Source of the DNA: Candidatus Aminicenantota bacterium
GTDB lineage: Bacteria > Acidobacteriota > Aminicenantia > S016-38
NCBI GenBank assembly: GCA_021161165.1
Contig: JAGHBF010000142.1
Span: 1-10,623 of the forward strand
Length of the DNA stretch: 10,623 nucleotides
Reading direction: 5' to 3'
Part shown: positions 1-7,140 of the stretch, piece by piece
How the letters are laid out: the number at the start of each line of letters is the position of its first letter
Position numbering within the stretch: position 1 is the first letter of the stretch
Position numbers and translations under genes: made by a program
Notes under the pieces: model-generated
Seen by the model: the letters and a program-made list of their open reading frames with translations, nothing else
Database searches by the model: none
What the model was told of the DNA's origin: nothing

Positions 1-286
1 ATGTAAAGGAATGTCCCCACGCATCGGTGGTTTTAACCTTCTTCACATAGAAGGGGACAAGCACTGAGGAAAGCTGAGCTATATCAGTTGTCTGTGGTGG
101 TTGATCCCAGTCCGTTGTATAGGACTCAATTCCTGTAACAATGGTCCTCATATCCTCCATGGTTGCCTTCTGCCTGGATTTCTGAATTGCCATTAACATG
201 TTCGGAACAAGAATAGCAGCCAGAATTCCGATAATAGCAACAACGATCAGCAGCTCGATTAATGTGAAACCTTTTTGCCTTTTCAT
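1..286 (-). CDS. pilA: Type IV major pilin (prepilin), 3' end cut by window edge
   Basis: The gene encodes the pilus subunit, processed by a prepilin peptidase and polymerised by the PilB/PilC machinery encoded upstream. Translation from ATG at 286 gives 95 visible residues, beginning MKRQKGFTLIELLIVVAIIG. This is a classic class III leader: a six-residue basic leader ending in Gly, cleavage before Phe, Glu at mature position 5, then a hydrophobic helix of about 20 residues. The helix is followed by a short globular part with a DAWGHSF motif at about residues 88-94, resembling the D-x-WG motif of GspG-type pseudopilins and of small pilins in several diderm phyla. An AGGAGGTG ribosome site (291-298) lies four bases before the start. 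The sigma-54 promoter and PilR-type sites just upstream, and the adjacent pilSR genes, favour a true pilin over a secretion pseudopilin. The frame is open to the left edge, so the C-terminus and any second pilin gene are not visible. Confidence 0.92.
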   Translation of the reverse strand, partial: MKRQKGFTLIELLIVVAIIGILAAILVPNMLMAIQKSRQKATMEDMRTIVTGIESYTTDWDQPPQTTDIAQLSSVLVPFYVKKVKTTDAWGHSFT

Positions 287-319
287 TGTTCACCTCCTTT
301 TAATTTCATTATTTTATAT

Positions 320-335
320 AGCAAATTTCTTGCCA
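320..335 (-). promoter_or_regulatory. Sigma-54 (RpoN) -24/-12 promoter of pilA
   Basis: On the minus strand this reads TGGCAAGAAATTTGCT. It contains the invariant GG (334-333) and GC (322-321) separated by exactly 10 bases and matches the known TGGCAC-N5-TTGC consensus closely. Standard spacing puts the transcription start near 309, leaving a short leader of about 23 bases that contains the pilA ribosome site. PilR, a sigma-54 activator, is encoded immediately upstream, which supports the call. The start site itself is inferred. Confidence 0.88.
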
Positions 336-372
336 GAAATAAAGGCTTTTTATAAATAAATAATTTATCAGA

Positions 373-387
373 AGACAAATTTTGTCA
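373..387 (-). promoter_or_regulatory. Proximal PilR-type activator site (palindrome)
   Basis: The minus strand reads TGACAAAATTTGTCT. The inner 13 bases form a perfect dyad (GACAAA, one base, TTTGTC). The centre is at 380, about 71 bases upstream of the inferred pilA start, the usual distance for a sigma-54 enhancer. It matches the second site at 395-409 in 13 of 15 positions. Half-sites of the TGTC type are reported for PilR in Pseudomonas. Assignment to this PilR is inference from position and context. Confidence 0.72.
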
Positions 388-394
388 TTATTTT

Positions 395-409
395 TGACAA
401 TTTTTGTCA
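395..409 (-). promoter_or_regulatory. Distal PilR-type activator site (palindrome)
   Basis: The minus strand reads TGACAAAAATTGTCA, with perfect 6-base arms around a 3-base centre at 402, about 93 bases upstream of the inferred pilA start. Its centre is 22 bp from that of the proximal site, close to two helical turns, so two activator dimers would sit on the same DNA face. Its first bases are the TGA stop codon of pilR (409-407), so the coding end and the operator share sequence. Confidence 0.72.
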
Positions 410-1747
410 CAAATTATATTTTTTCCAGTAGTACCTGAATGACCTGTAGGATATCCCCAGAAGTTCAGCTGCTTTCTTTTTGTCCCCTCCTGCTTTGAGA
501 TAAGCAGTTTTTAAATATTTTTTTATCTCATCGTCAATATACTTCTCCAGGCTAAAGCCCTTTTCTATTTCCTTATACTCCCATTCAACAATTTTTGAAG
601 GAAGGGAATTAACGGTAATGTATTCCCCATCTTCAAGAGCGACCGCTCTCTCTATGACGTTTTCCAGTTCCCTCACATTGCCAGGCCAGTTATAATTTTC
701 AAGTAACTTCATTGCTTTTTTATCGATGCCGACAATTTTCTTTCCAAATTTTTCGCTGTAAATGTCTGCGAAATGCTGGGCAAGAAGTGGAATATCCTCC
801 TTTCTTTCCCTCAAAGGAGGAATTTCAATCCTGACCACGTCCAGCCTGTAGAATAAATCCTCCCGAAATTCTCCCCTGTTGACCAATTCCTCTATATTTT
901 TGTTTGTGGCAGTTATAATGCGAACATCCACTTCTATTTCAGTTTCCCCTCCTATTCTTCTTATTCTCCTTTCCTGGATTGCATTCAAAAGTTTAACCTG
1001 CATCATGGGGCTCATACTGGATATCTCATCCAGGAAAATGGTGCCTCCCTGAGCTAACTCAAATATTCCCCGCTTCCTGGAATACGCACCTGTAAATGCC
1101 CCTTTTTCGTAGCCAAAAAGCTCACTTTCAAGCAGGGACTCAGGGATTGCCGCACAATTCAGCGATACAAAACTCCTTCTTTTTCTCGGACTAAGATCAT
1201 GTATTATCCTTGCGAGAAGGCTCTTGCCGGTACCACTTTCACCGATTATAAGGACATTTACATCCTGTGGAGCTACTCTTTTTACAACATCCACAACCTT
1301 TTTCATACCCGGGCTTTTTGTAACGAATCTTTTCTCTTCATATATGCTTTCGAGCTCCCTGCGCAGAGCTTCCACTTCTCTTCTAAGAGAGTTGGCCTCC
1401 AGCGCTTTTTTTACCACAATCTCCAGTTTTTCAAGGTCAAAAGGCTTGATTATATAATCTTCAGCACCTATTTTAAGCGCCCTCACTGCGTCCTTTACCG
1501 AGGCATATGCAGTGATAAGAATTACTGGAATCTCAGGGTACTCCTCCTTAACTTTTTCAAGTATTTCAATCCCGTCTATCTCGCCAGGTAGTTTTATATC
1601 GCTTACAATGACATCAGCATTTTTAACCTTTTCAAGAGCTTCTTCTCCTGTAGCTGCGGTGTCAACATCAAATCCCTTTTCTTTAAAGTAAAACTCAAGT
1701 ACCTCAAGAAAATTTTTCTCATCTTCCACTATTAAAATCTTCTCCAT
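407..1747 (-). CDS. pilR: Sigma-54-dependent response regulator PilR
   Basis: This 446-residue NtrC-family activator most likely turns on pilA transcription with RpoN. Domains in order: a receiver (about 1-120) with acidic pair E8/D9, phospho-acceptor D50, T79 and K101; an AAA+ domain (about 143-375) with Walker A GESGTGKS (169-176), the sigma-54 contact loop GAFTGA (216-221), Walker B ending in D240-E241, and an arginine-rich sensor region; and a C-terminal Fis-type helix-turn-helix (about 420-446, ending in an SFRYYWKKYNL stretch typical of PilR). All key residues are present, so the protein looks fully functional. The ATG is one base after the pilS stop (TAG-G-ATG), and an AGGAG ribosome site lies within the end of pilS. 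Its stop codon lies inside one of the palindromes that it probably binds. The small HTH and the neighbouring pilA make PilR more likely than another NtrC-type regulator. Confidence 0.95.
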   Translation of the reverse strand: MEKILIVEDEKNFLEVLEFYFKEKGFDVDTAATGEEALEKVKNADVIVSDIKLPGEIDGIEILEKVKEEYPEIPVILITAYASVKDAVRALKIGAEDYIIKPFDLEKLEIVVKKALEANSLRREVEALRRELESIYEEKRFVTKSPGMKKVVDVVKRVAPQDVNVLIIGESGTGKSLLARIIHDLSPRKRRSFVSLNCAAIPESLLESELFGYEKGAFTGAYSRKRGIFELAQGGTIFLDEISSMSPMMQVKLLNAIQERRIRRIGGETEIEVDVRIITATNKNIEELVNRGEFREDLFYRLDVVRIEIPPLRERKEDIPLLAQHFADIYSEKFGKKIVGIDKKAMKLLENYNWPGNVRELENVIERAVALEDGEYITVNSLPSKIVEWEYKEIEKGFSLEKYIDDEIKKYLKTAYLKAGGDKKKAAELLGISYRSFRYYWKKYNL

Positions 1748-1748
1748 C

Positions 1749-3005
1749 CTATCTCCTTTCTATTATTAGCTTTCCCTCTGAAGAATAGATTCTCAGACCA
1801 GAAATTGAAATGGCTCTGGAAAGTTCCAATGCAAGCAGTCCTTTACCTGTATTCAGTGTTTTCAGCTCCGGAGAAACCACCATTTTTATCTCTTCTTCCT
1901 TAAACGAGGGCTGCCTTTCAATCACTATTTTCTCTCCCTCTCTATATTCATTCCACCTGGCGTCTTCTACAAAAAGAAGCTCTTTAATTATTGCAGAAAT
2001 CTGGGCAGTGTTTAATTTTTCTGCTCTAAGCCTTTCCCACTGCTCCAGTATATTTTTTATTCTCTCGGCGTTTTCTCGAATTAACTCAACAATATGCTCC
2101 TTTTTTTTATCATCAGCAATAGGAAAAATCTGCACAGCTCCAATAAGAGACGCCAGAGGATTCTTCAGCTCATGGGAAAGTATGGAAACTGCATCTTTTA
2201 TTCCATCCCTTCTTGTAACCTCCTCTATTCTTGAATAATCTCCCAGGATAATAAGTTCCATAGGACCCATATCGATCCTGGTTACATTAAAAATTTTACC
2301 TTTTATTTTGAATTCTCCTTTTTTCGTAATTAAATCCCCTACAGGAAATTTTCCACAGTTTTTTCCTTGTGCCACAATTTTCCCCCCTTCTATAAGCAAA
2401 AAACAATCTCCGGTCTCTTCTGAAAGAAGTTCATCCAGTCTACTGAAAAAGGATATGAGGTTTTCCTTTGTATAAAATCTCTCTGTCAGGGATTTTATTT
2501 TTCCCTTTGACACTGATAACAGGTATCCCAAAAGGGGAAATCCCATGGCGTAGGTTATTAAGTTTGTTAGAAAAGCCGAATACTTGAATTCCACAAAAGG
2601 ATATTTCAAATAAAAAGTAGTAAATGAAAATATAAGGTAAGTAATAATAGGAGAAATAGTTGAATAAAGTCCGCCCTTTTCTCCAAGAAAGATGAAGGCT
2701 TCTACAATAATAAATATGAAAAGAAAGTACAACGAACTGCTGTAACCACCTGTATTCAACACAAGAAAGGAAACCAGCACCCAGTCCCCGAGCAACTGAA
2801 TCAGGGCCTGAATCTCGTTTCTAACGTTTATTTTATAAATTATTAGATAAACTAAAGAAAGAGCAAAAAGAAGGCCGAGGAAAGAAAAGAAGAAAAAATG
2901 TGGGAAAAGATAAACTATCGACAGCTGGATTATCAAAAAGGAAAGAAGTAAAGAAAAGCCTATTATAAGTCTTAGTTCTATTAGCCTTAATATTCTCTGG
3001 GGCAT
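1749..3005 (-). CDS. pilS: PilS-like membrane histidine kinase with degenerate ATP-binding domain
   Basis: This 418-residue sensor partner of PilR has about six predicted membrane segments (roughly 11-33, 37-57, 66-83, 91-107, 113-133, 145-164), as in Pseudomonas PilS. A short cytoplasmic segment (about 198-258) may be a reduced PAS domain. The dimerisation/phospho-acceptor helix pair has a good H-box, SHELKNPL, with His278. The last part (about 355-418) is far too short for a full HATPase domain. No N-box (N-x3-N-A), DxGxG or GTGLGL motif is present, only a stretch TGKGLLALELSRAI that recalls the G2 region or a decayed N-box. The other minus-strand frames nearby contain stops, so a simple frameshift does not restore it. 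The ATG overlaps the pilC stop by one base (TAATG) and has no clear ribosome site, suggesting coupled translation. The PilS identity rests on context and topology. Kinase activity is doubtful. Confidence 0.85.
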   Translation of the reverse strand: MPQRILRLIELRLIIGFSLLLSFLIIQLSIVYLFPHFFFFSFLGLLFALSLVYLIIYKINVRNEIQALIQLLGDWVLVSFLVLNTGGYSSSLYFLFIFIIVEAFIFLGEKGGLYSTISPIITYLIFSFTTFYLKYPFVEFKYSAFLTNLITYAMGFPLLGYLLSVSKGKIKSLTERFYTKENLISFFSRLDELLSEETGDCFLLIEGGKIVAQGKNCGKFPVGDLITKKGEFKIKGKIFNVTRIDMGPMELIILGDYSRIEEVTRRDGIKDAVSILSHELKNPLASLIGAVQIFPIADDKKKEHIVELIRENAERIKNILEQWERLRAEKLNTAQISAIIKELLFVEDARWNEYREGEKIVIERQPSFKEEEIKMVVSPELKTLNTGKGLLALELSRAISISGLRIYSSEGKLIIERR

Positions 3006-4204
3006 TAAAGTTGCCCGAGAAGATTAAAGATGGGAAGATACATGGAAACGACTATAGAACCTACCAGACCTCCAAGGACTATAATCATTGCCGGCTCCAG
3101 AATAGAAACCAATGCTGAAACCGCAGCATCAACCTCTTCATCATAGAAATCAGCTATCTTTGTAAGCATAGTGTCCAGAGCTCCTGTGGCTTCTCCAGCC
3201 TCTATCATCTGGCTAACCATTAAAGGAAAGTATTTACTTTCCTTTAGGGGCTCACTTAAACTTTTCCCTGCGGCAACCTGATCCCTCGCTTTTAGTATAA
3301 TTTCTTCTATAATCACATTCCCGGTAGTTTTGGCTGCAATTTCAAGGGCTAATAGTATGTCAACTCCCGAGGTAACAAGTGTCGCGAGAGTTCTCATGGC
3401 TTTAGCAACAGCTCCTTTAAGAATTATTGGTCCTATTATCCAAATTTTAAGTTTTACTGTATCAATGGTCTTTCTTCCACCAGCCGTAGAAACGTAAAGC
3501 TTATACGCAACTATAATACCAATGATACCAATAACAAGAAGATAAAATTTCGTTACAAGGAAATTGCTGGCCGCCATAACAATCTGCGTAAGGATAGGAA
3601 GTTCAGCTCCAAGATCAAGATAAAGCTGCGCAAAAGTGGGGATAACCTTCCACAGGATGAAACCTGTTATTAGCACCGCAAAGGTTAAAACAGCTATGGG
3701 ATAAGCGAGAGCCGATTTTATTTTAGTAACAAGGCCCTTCATTTTTTCAAGGTAGTCTGCAAGCCTTTGAAGAATTATATCCAAGGTTCCACCTGTTTCT
3801 CCTGCAGCAACCATGTTTACATAGAGGGAATCAAATACCTGAGGATGTTTGGCAAAAGCATTGCTAAGGGAGCTTCCGCCTCTAACATCGTCTGTTACCT
3901 TTTGAAGAATCTCTCTGAATCCTTTATTTTTCTGCTGTTTGGCGAGGGCAGAAAGTGCCTGATCTATCGCAAGACCTGCATTAACCATAACTGAAAGCTG
4001 CCTTGTAAAAATAGCAAGGTCTTTAAGAGACACAGCTTTCTTAAAGCGAGGAAGAGAAATCTGTAACCCCTTTTTCTTCAATTCAGTAACCTGAATGCCC
4101 TCTCTCAGTAAAGCTCTTCTAACATCATTCTCTGAAGGCCCCATCCTTTCTCCACCAACCAGCTGTCCAAGTTTATTTACTCCCTTAAAAACAAAAACCG
4201 GCAT
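3005..4204 (-). CDS. pilC: Type IV pilus inner-membrane platform protein PilC
   Basis: PilC is the inner-membrane protein on which the PilB and PilT motors act to add or remove pilin. At 399 residues it has the normal family length. The N-terminal part (MPVFVFKGVNKLGQLVGGE) is the usual PilC start. Two GspF domains follow, at about 67-190 and 270-392. Each carries the paired signature GETGGTLD (135-142) and GEATGALD (337-344). Membrane segments are predicted near 169-190, 218-236 and 371-392, giving the expected large cytoplasmic domains. An AGGAGG ribosome site six bases upstream of the ATG contains the pilT stop codon (TAG in TAGGAGG), which suggests coupling with pilT. The 3' end overlaps the pilS start by one base. 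GspF of a type II secretion system is the alternative, but pilT next door makes PilC far more likely. Confidence 0.95.
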   Translation of the reverse strand: MPVFVFKGVNKLGQLVGGERMGPSENDVRRALLREGIQVTELKKKGLQISLPRFKKAVSLKDLAIFTRQLSVMVNAGLAIDQALSALAKQQKNKGFREILQKVTDDVRGGSSLSNAFAKHPQVFDSLYVNMVAAGETGGTLDIILQRLADYLEKMKGLVTKIKSALAYPIAVLTFAVLITGFILWKVIPTFAQLYLDLGAELPILTQIVMAASNFLVTKFYLLVIGIIGIIVAYKLYVSTAGGRKTIDTVKLKIWIIGPIILKGAVAKAMRTLATLVTSGVDILLALEIAAKTTGNVIIEEIILKARDQVAAGKSLSEPLKESKYFPLMVSQMIEAGEATGALDTMLTKIADFYDEEVDAAVSALVSILEPAMIIVLGGLVGSIVVSMYLPIFNLLGQL

Positions 4205-4214
4205 AATTTTCCTC

Positions 4215-5357
4215 CTACAAATTAATTTCTCCCTTTGGCCTTATCACTCCTGCCATGGGAGATGGAGTATATATATGCTTAACGGCCGTAGGTCCTCTTC
4301 TTATAATGTCATTCAATTCTTCAGGGTAAGAAGAAACGGACATTGCAGTTTCAAGGGTTATAAGCCTCTTGAAATATAAAGCTGCCAGAGATTGGTTAAA
4401 TGTATGCATACCTGTAGCTTCTTGACCTGTCTGCATAGCAGAATATATCTGGTGAATTTTATCTTCCCTTATCAGGTTCCTGATAGCAGGAGTTGGCACA
4501 AGAACTTCTGTTGCAAGAATTCTCCCCCTACCGTCGGCTCGCGGGAGAAGGGCCTGAGTAACAATTCCTTCAAGAATGATTGATAACTGGGTCCTTACCT
4601 GTGACTGATGATGAGGGGGGAAAATGTCCACTATTCTTGTAATAGTCTGAGCTGCAGAATTGGTGTGTAACGTAGCAAAAGTAAGGTGCCCTGTCTCTGC
4701 TATTCTTAAAGCGGCCTCAACCGTTTCAAGGTCCCTCATCTCTCCAATCAGAACTACATCAGGGTCCTCCCTCAATATTGAACGAAGTGCATTATGGAAG
4801 GACTTTGTGTCCGTATGAACCTCTCTCTGGTTTATCAATGCTCTCTTGTGGGTGTGAAGATATTCTATGGGGTCCTCTATTGTTACAATATGTACCGGTC
4901 TTTCCTTATTAATTTTATCTATCATGGTGGCAAGAGTTGTGGATTTTCCAGAACCGGTGGGTCCTGTAACAAGAACGAGCCCTCTGGGCTTATCGCAGAA
5001 TTTAGAAACAACAGGTGGTATTCCGAGCTCTTCAAAACTTCTTATTTCAAAGGGAATTCTTCTGAAAGCACCAGCCACTGCACCTCTCTGCATAAAAACA
5101 TTTGCCCTGAACCTCGCAACTCCTTTAATACCAAAAGAAAAATCTATTTCCATATCTTCTTCAAACCTGTGTTTCTGGGTATCCGTAAGAATGTCATATA
5201 TTAGTTTTTTTGTATCCGCAGGGGAAAGCGGAGGATAGTTCAATTTTATAAGAGAGCCGTTCACCCTAATTGTTGGGGGAGCTCCAGTTGTTAGATGGAG
5301 GTCAGTTCCATCCTGGTCTATCATTATTTTCAATAGCTCGACCAATGTCATTGCCAT
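4215..5357 (-). CDS. pilT: Pilus retraction ATPase PilT
   Basis: This hexameric cytoplasmic ATPase depolymerises the pilus and powers twitching. The 380 residues show an N-terminal PAS-like domain (about 1-100) and a RecA-like core with Walker A GPTGSGKS (132-139), an Asp-box region (TIEDPIEY, 159-166), Walker B with catalytic Glu206 in VLIGEMRD, and a His box at about 222-236 (TGHLTFATLHTNSA). The PilT signature AIRNLIRE lies at 291-298 and separates it from PilB and GspE. It is longer than the roughly 345 residues of Pseudomonas PilT because of a C-terminal tail after about residue 350. The chosen ATG (5357) has AGGAGG six bases upstream, and the TAA stop of pilB overlaps that site by one base. 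A second ATG two codons later is also possible. Its place between pilB and pilC fits a single pilus motor operon. Confidence 0.96.
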   Translation of the reverse strand: MAMTLVELLKIMIDQDGTDLHLTTGAPPTIRVNGSLIKLNYPPLSPADTKKLIYDILTDTQKHRFEEDMEIDFSFGIKGVARFRANVFMQRGAVAGAFRRIPFEIRSFEELGIPPVVSKFCDKPRGLVLVTGPTGSGKSTTLATMIDKINKERPVHIVTIEDPIEYLHTHKRALINQREVHTDTKSFHNALRSILREDPDVVLIGEMRDLETVEAALRIAETGHLTFATLHTNSAAQTITRIVDIFPPHHQSQVRTQLSIILEGIVTQALLPRADGRGRILATEVLVPTPAIRNLIREDKIHQIYSAMQTGQEATGMHTFNQSLAALYFKRLITLETAMSVSSYPEELNDIIRRGPTAVKHIYTPSPMAGVIRPKGEINL

Positions 5358-5368
5358 TTTTATCCTCC

Positions 5369-7117
5369 TTAGTATTTCACTGTTTCCCTGACAACCTCTT
5401 CTATTGAGGTTATTCCTTCTTTAATCTTCTCAAGGCCACTCCTTCTCAGGGTTATCATACCCTGTTCGATAGCCTTTCTTCTTATCTCTGCCGCTGAAGC
5501 TCCTGCAAGGATAAGTTCCTGAATTTCATCTGTTACTTCAAGAACTTCAAAAAGACCTATTCTTCCCTTATACCCTGTATTGTTGCATGCATTACACCCA
5601 ACGGGTTTATAGACCTCGATATTTTTAGCCTCTTCCGGAGTAAACCCAAGCTCTATTAACACCTGTGGCTGTATTTCTGCCGGTACCTTACATTTATTAC
5701 ACAATCTCCTTACAAGTCTCTGCGCTACTATACAAACCACTGATGTCGCCACAAGGAATGGTTCAATACCCATATTTATAAGCCTTGTAATGGCGCTTGC
5801 TGCGTCATTCGTATGTAGGGTGGAAAGAACAAGGTGACCGGTAAGAGCAGCTTTTATTGCTATCTCAGCGGTCTCAAAATCCCTTATCTCTCCTACCAGA
5901 ATAATATTGGGGTCCTGCCTCAAAAATGACCTCAATGCAGCAGCAAATGTTAAGCCGATATCCTCTCTTATATGAACCTGGTTTATTCCATAAAGGTTAA
6001 ATTCCACAGGGTCTTCTGCGGTCATTATGTTTACTTCCGGAGTATTAAGATTGGAAAGAGCAGAATAAAGTGTATTTGTTTTTCCGGAACCCGTGGGACC
6101 TGTGACAAGAATCATCCCCCATGGTCTCTGGATTGACCTTTTAAACTTCTCAAGACTTTCGGGTTCAAAACCAAGCTTTGTAAGATCAAGTTTCAGCTGT
6201 TCTCTGTCAAGTATTCTAATGACAACTTTCTCACCAAAAATCGTGGGTAGTATCGAAACTCTCATGTCAACTTCTTTTTTGCCACCTTCTTCTTTCTTTA
6301 CCTTCATCTTTATTCTGCCATCCTGAGGTAACCTTTTTTCTGCTATATTGAGATGGGAAAGTATTTTTATCCTTGAGACTATACCATCTTTAAACCTCAA
6401 TGGAGGTGTCATTACCACATGAAGTACTCCATCTATTCTGTACCTGACCCTCAATTCTTTCTCGTATGGTTCTATATGTATGTCAGATGCCCCTTTATTA
6501 ATAGCATCCCTCAATATCAAATTAACAAGTTTCACTACAGGGGCTTCTTCTGCCTCTCTACTTAAAGTCCTAACATCTATTTCCTCCTCTTCTTCCACCA
6601 TTTCAAGGTCTTCTTCCCCAACATCATAAATAGCCTCGTCAAACTCATCTCCTACAATACTTTGCATCTCCTCCTTTACTTCAATATCATGTTCCGAACC
6701 ATAAAGCTTTTCTATTGCATCAAGAATTGCTGACTCTGTTGCTACCGCAGGCTGAATATTTAATCCGGTTATAAACCGGAGTTCTTCTATAGCATAGAGA
6801 TTGGTAGGATCTGCCATTGCAACCGTAAGAGTGGCACCAGCCCTGTCTACAGGTATCACAAGGTACTTTCTCGCAATATCAGCGGGTATCCATTCTTTAT
6901 TCTTGGGAGAAAGTTCAAATTTGGAGAGATTTATGTAAGGATAACCATACTGTCGGGAAAGCAGAGAGGTAACCTGTTCCTCTGTTGCAAAACCAAGTTT
7001 TATCAAAATTGATCCCAACCTTCCCCCATGGGTTCTCTGATACTCGAGAGCTTCTTCCAGCTGAGAAGGAGTTATTATACCCTCCTTTACAAGTAGCTCA
7101 CCTAATTTGCTCGCCAT
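5369..7117 (-). CDS. pilB: Pilus assembly ATPase PilB with MshEN (c-di-GMP-type) domain
   Basis: This 582-residue cytoplasmic hexameric ATPase drives pilin polymerisation through PilC. The N-terminal MshEN/T2SSE_N domain (about 1-140) has two 24-residue motifs, residues 4-27 and 33-56, of the pattern [R/K]LG-x2-L-x3-G-x6-L-x3-L-x2-Q with a 5-residue spacer, the arrangement known to bind c-di-GMP in MshE. An acidic linker follows (about 141-190). The ATPase half has Walker A GPTGSGKT (340-347), an Asp box (AEDPVEF, 367-373), Walker B with Glu410 (ILVGEIRD) and a His box (TGHLVLSTLHTNDA, 427-440). A four-cysteine zinc motif (C473, C476, C508, C511) is typical of PilB/GspE and absent from PilT. 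The ATG has GGGAGG five bases upstream. It follows the outer-membrane-type gene by 23 bases. GspE is the alternative, but the pilT and pilC neighbours argue for PilB. Confidence 0.96.
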   Translation of the reverse strand: MASKLGELLVKEGIITPSQLEEALEYQRTHGGRLGSILIKLGFATEEQVTSLLSRQYGYPYINLSKFELSPKNKEWIPADIARKYLVIPVDRAGATLTVAMADPTNLYAIEELRFITGLNIQPAVATESAILDAIEKLYGSEHDIEVKEEMQSIVGDEFDEAIYDVGEEDLEMVEEEEEIDVRTLSREAEEAPVVKLVNLILRDAINKGASDIHIEPYEKELRVRYRIDGVLHVVMTPPLRFKDGIVSRIKILSHLNIAEKRLPQDGRIKMKVKKEEGGKKEVDMRVSILPTIFGEKVVIRILDREQLKLDLTKLGFEPESLEKFKRSIQRPWGMILVTGPTGSGKTNTLYSALSNLNTPEVNIMTAEDPVEFNLYGINQVHIREDIGLTFAAALRSFLRQDPNIILVGEIRDFETAEIAIKAALTGHLVLSTLHTNDAASAITRLINMGIEPFLVATSVVCIVAQRLVRRLCNKCKVPAEIQPQVLIELGFTPEEAKNIEVYKPVGCNACNNTGYKGRIGLFEVLEVTDEIQELILAGASAAEIRRKAIEQGMITLRRSGLEKIKEGITSIEEVVRETVKY

Positions 7118-7140
7118 TTTCCTCCCTTTCTAACATTATA

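Noticed and set aside
340..352. Possible pilR terminator hairpin around the AAAGGCTTTT stretch
   Set aside because: The arms are only four bases, A/T-rich, with no proper U-tract placement. The region is better explained as spacer between activator sites and promoter.
1199..1591. Plus-strand open frames opposite pilR (also 1224-1457)
   Set aside because: They lie wholly inside a well-supported gene on the other strand, show no known motif or ribosome site, and have compositions typical of antisense shadows.
1749..1943. Frameshift in pilS hiding a normal ATP-binding domain
   Set aside because: The other two minus-strand frames meet stop codons within this stretch and show no N-box-like sequence, so a simple frameshift does not explain the short domain.
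4794..5238. Plus-strand open frames opposite pilT and others opposite pilC, pilS, pilB, the barrel gene and lpxK
   Set aside because: All are complementary to conserved coding sequence and lack motifs and start signals.
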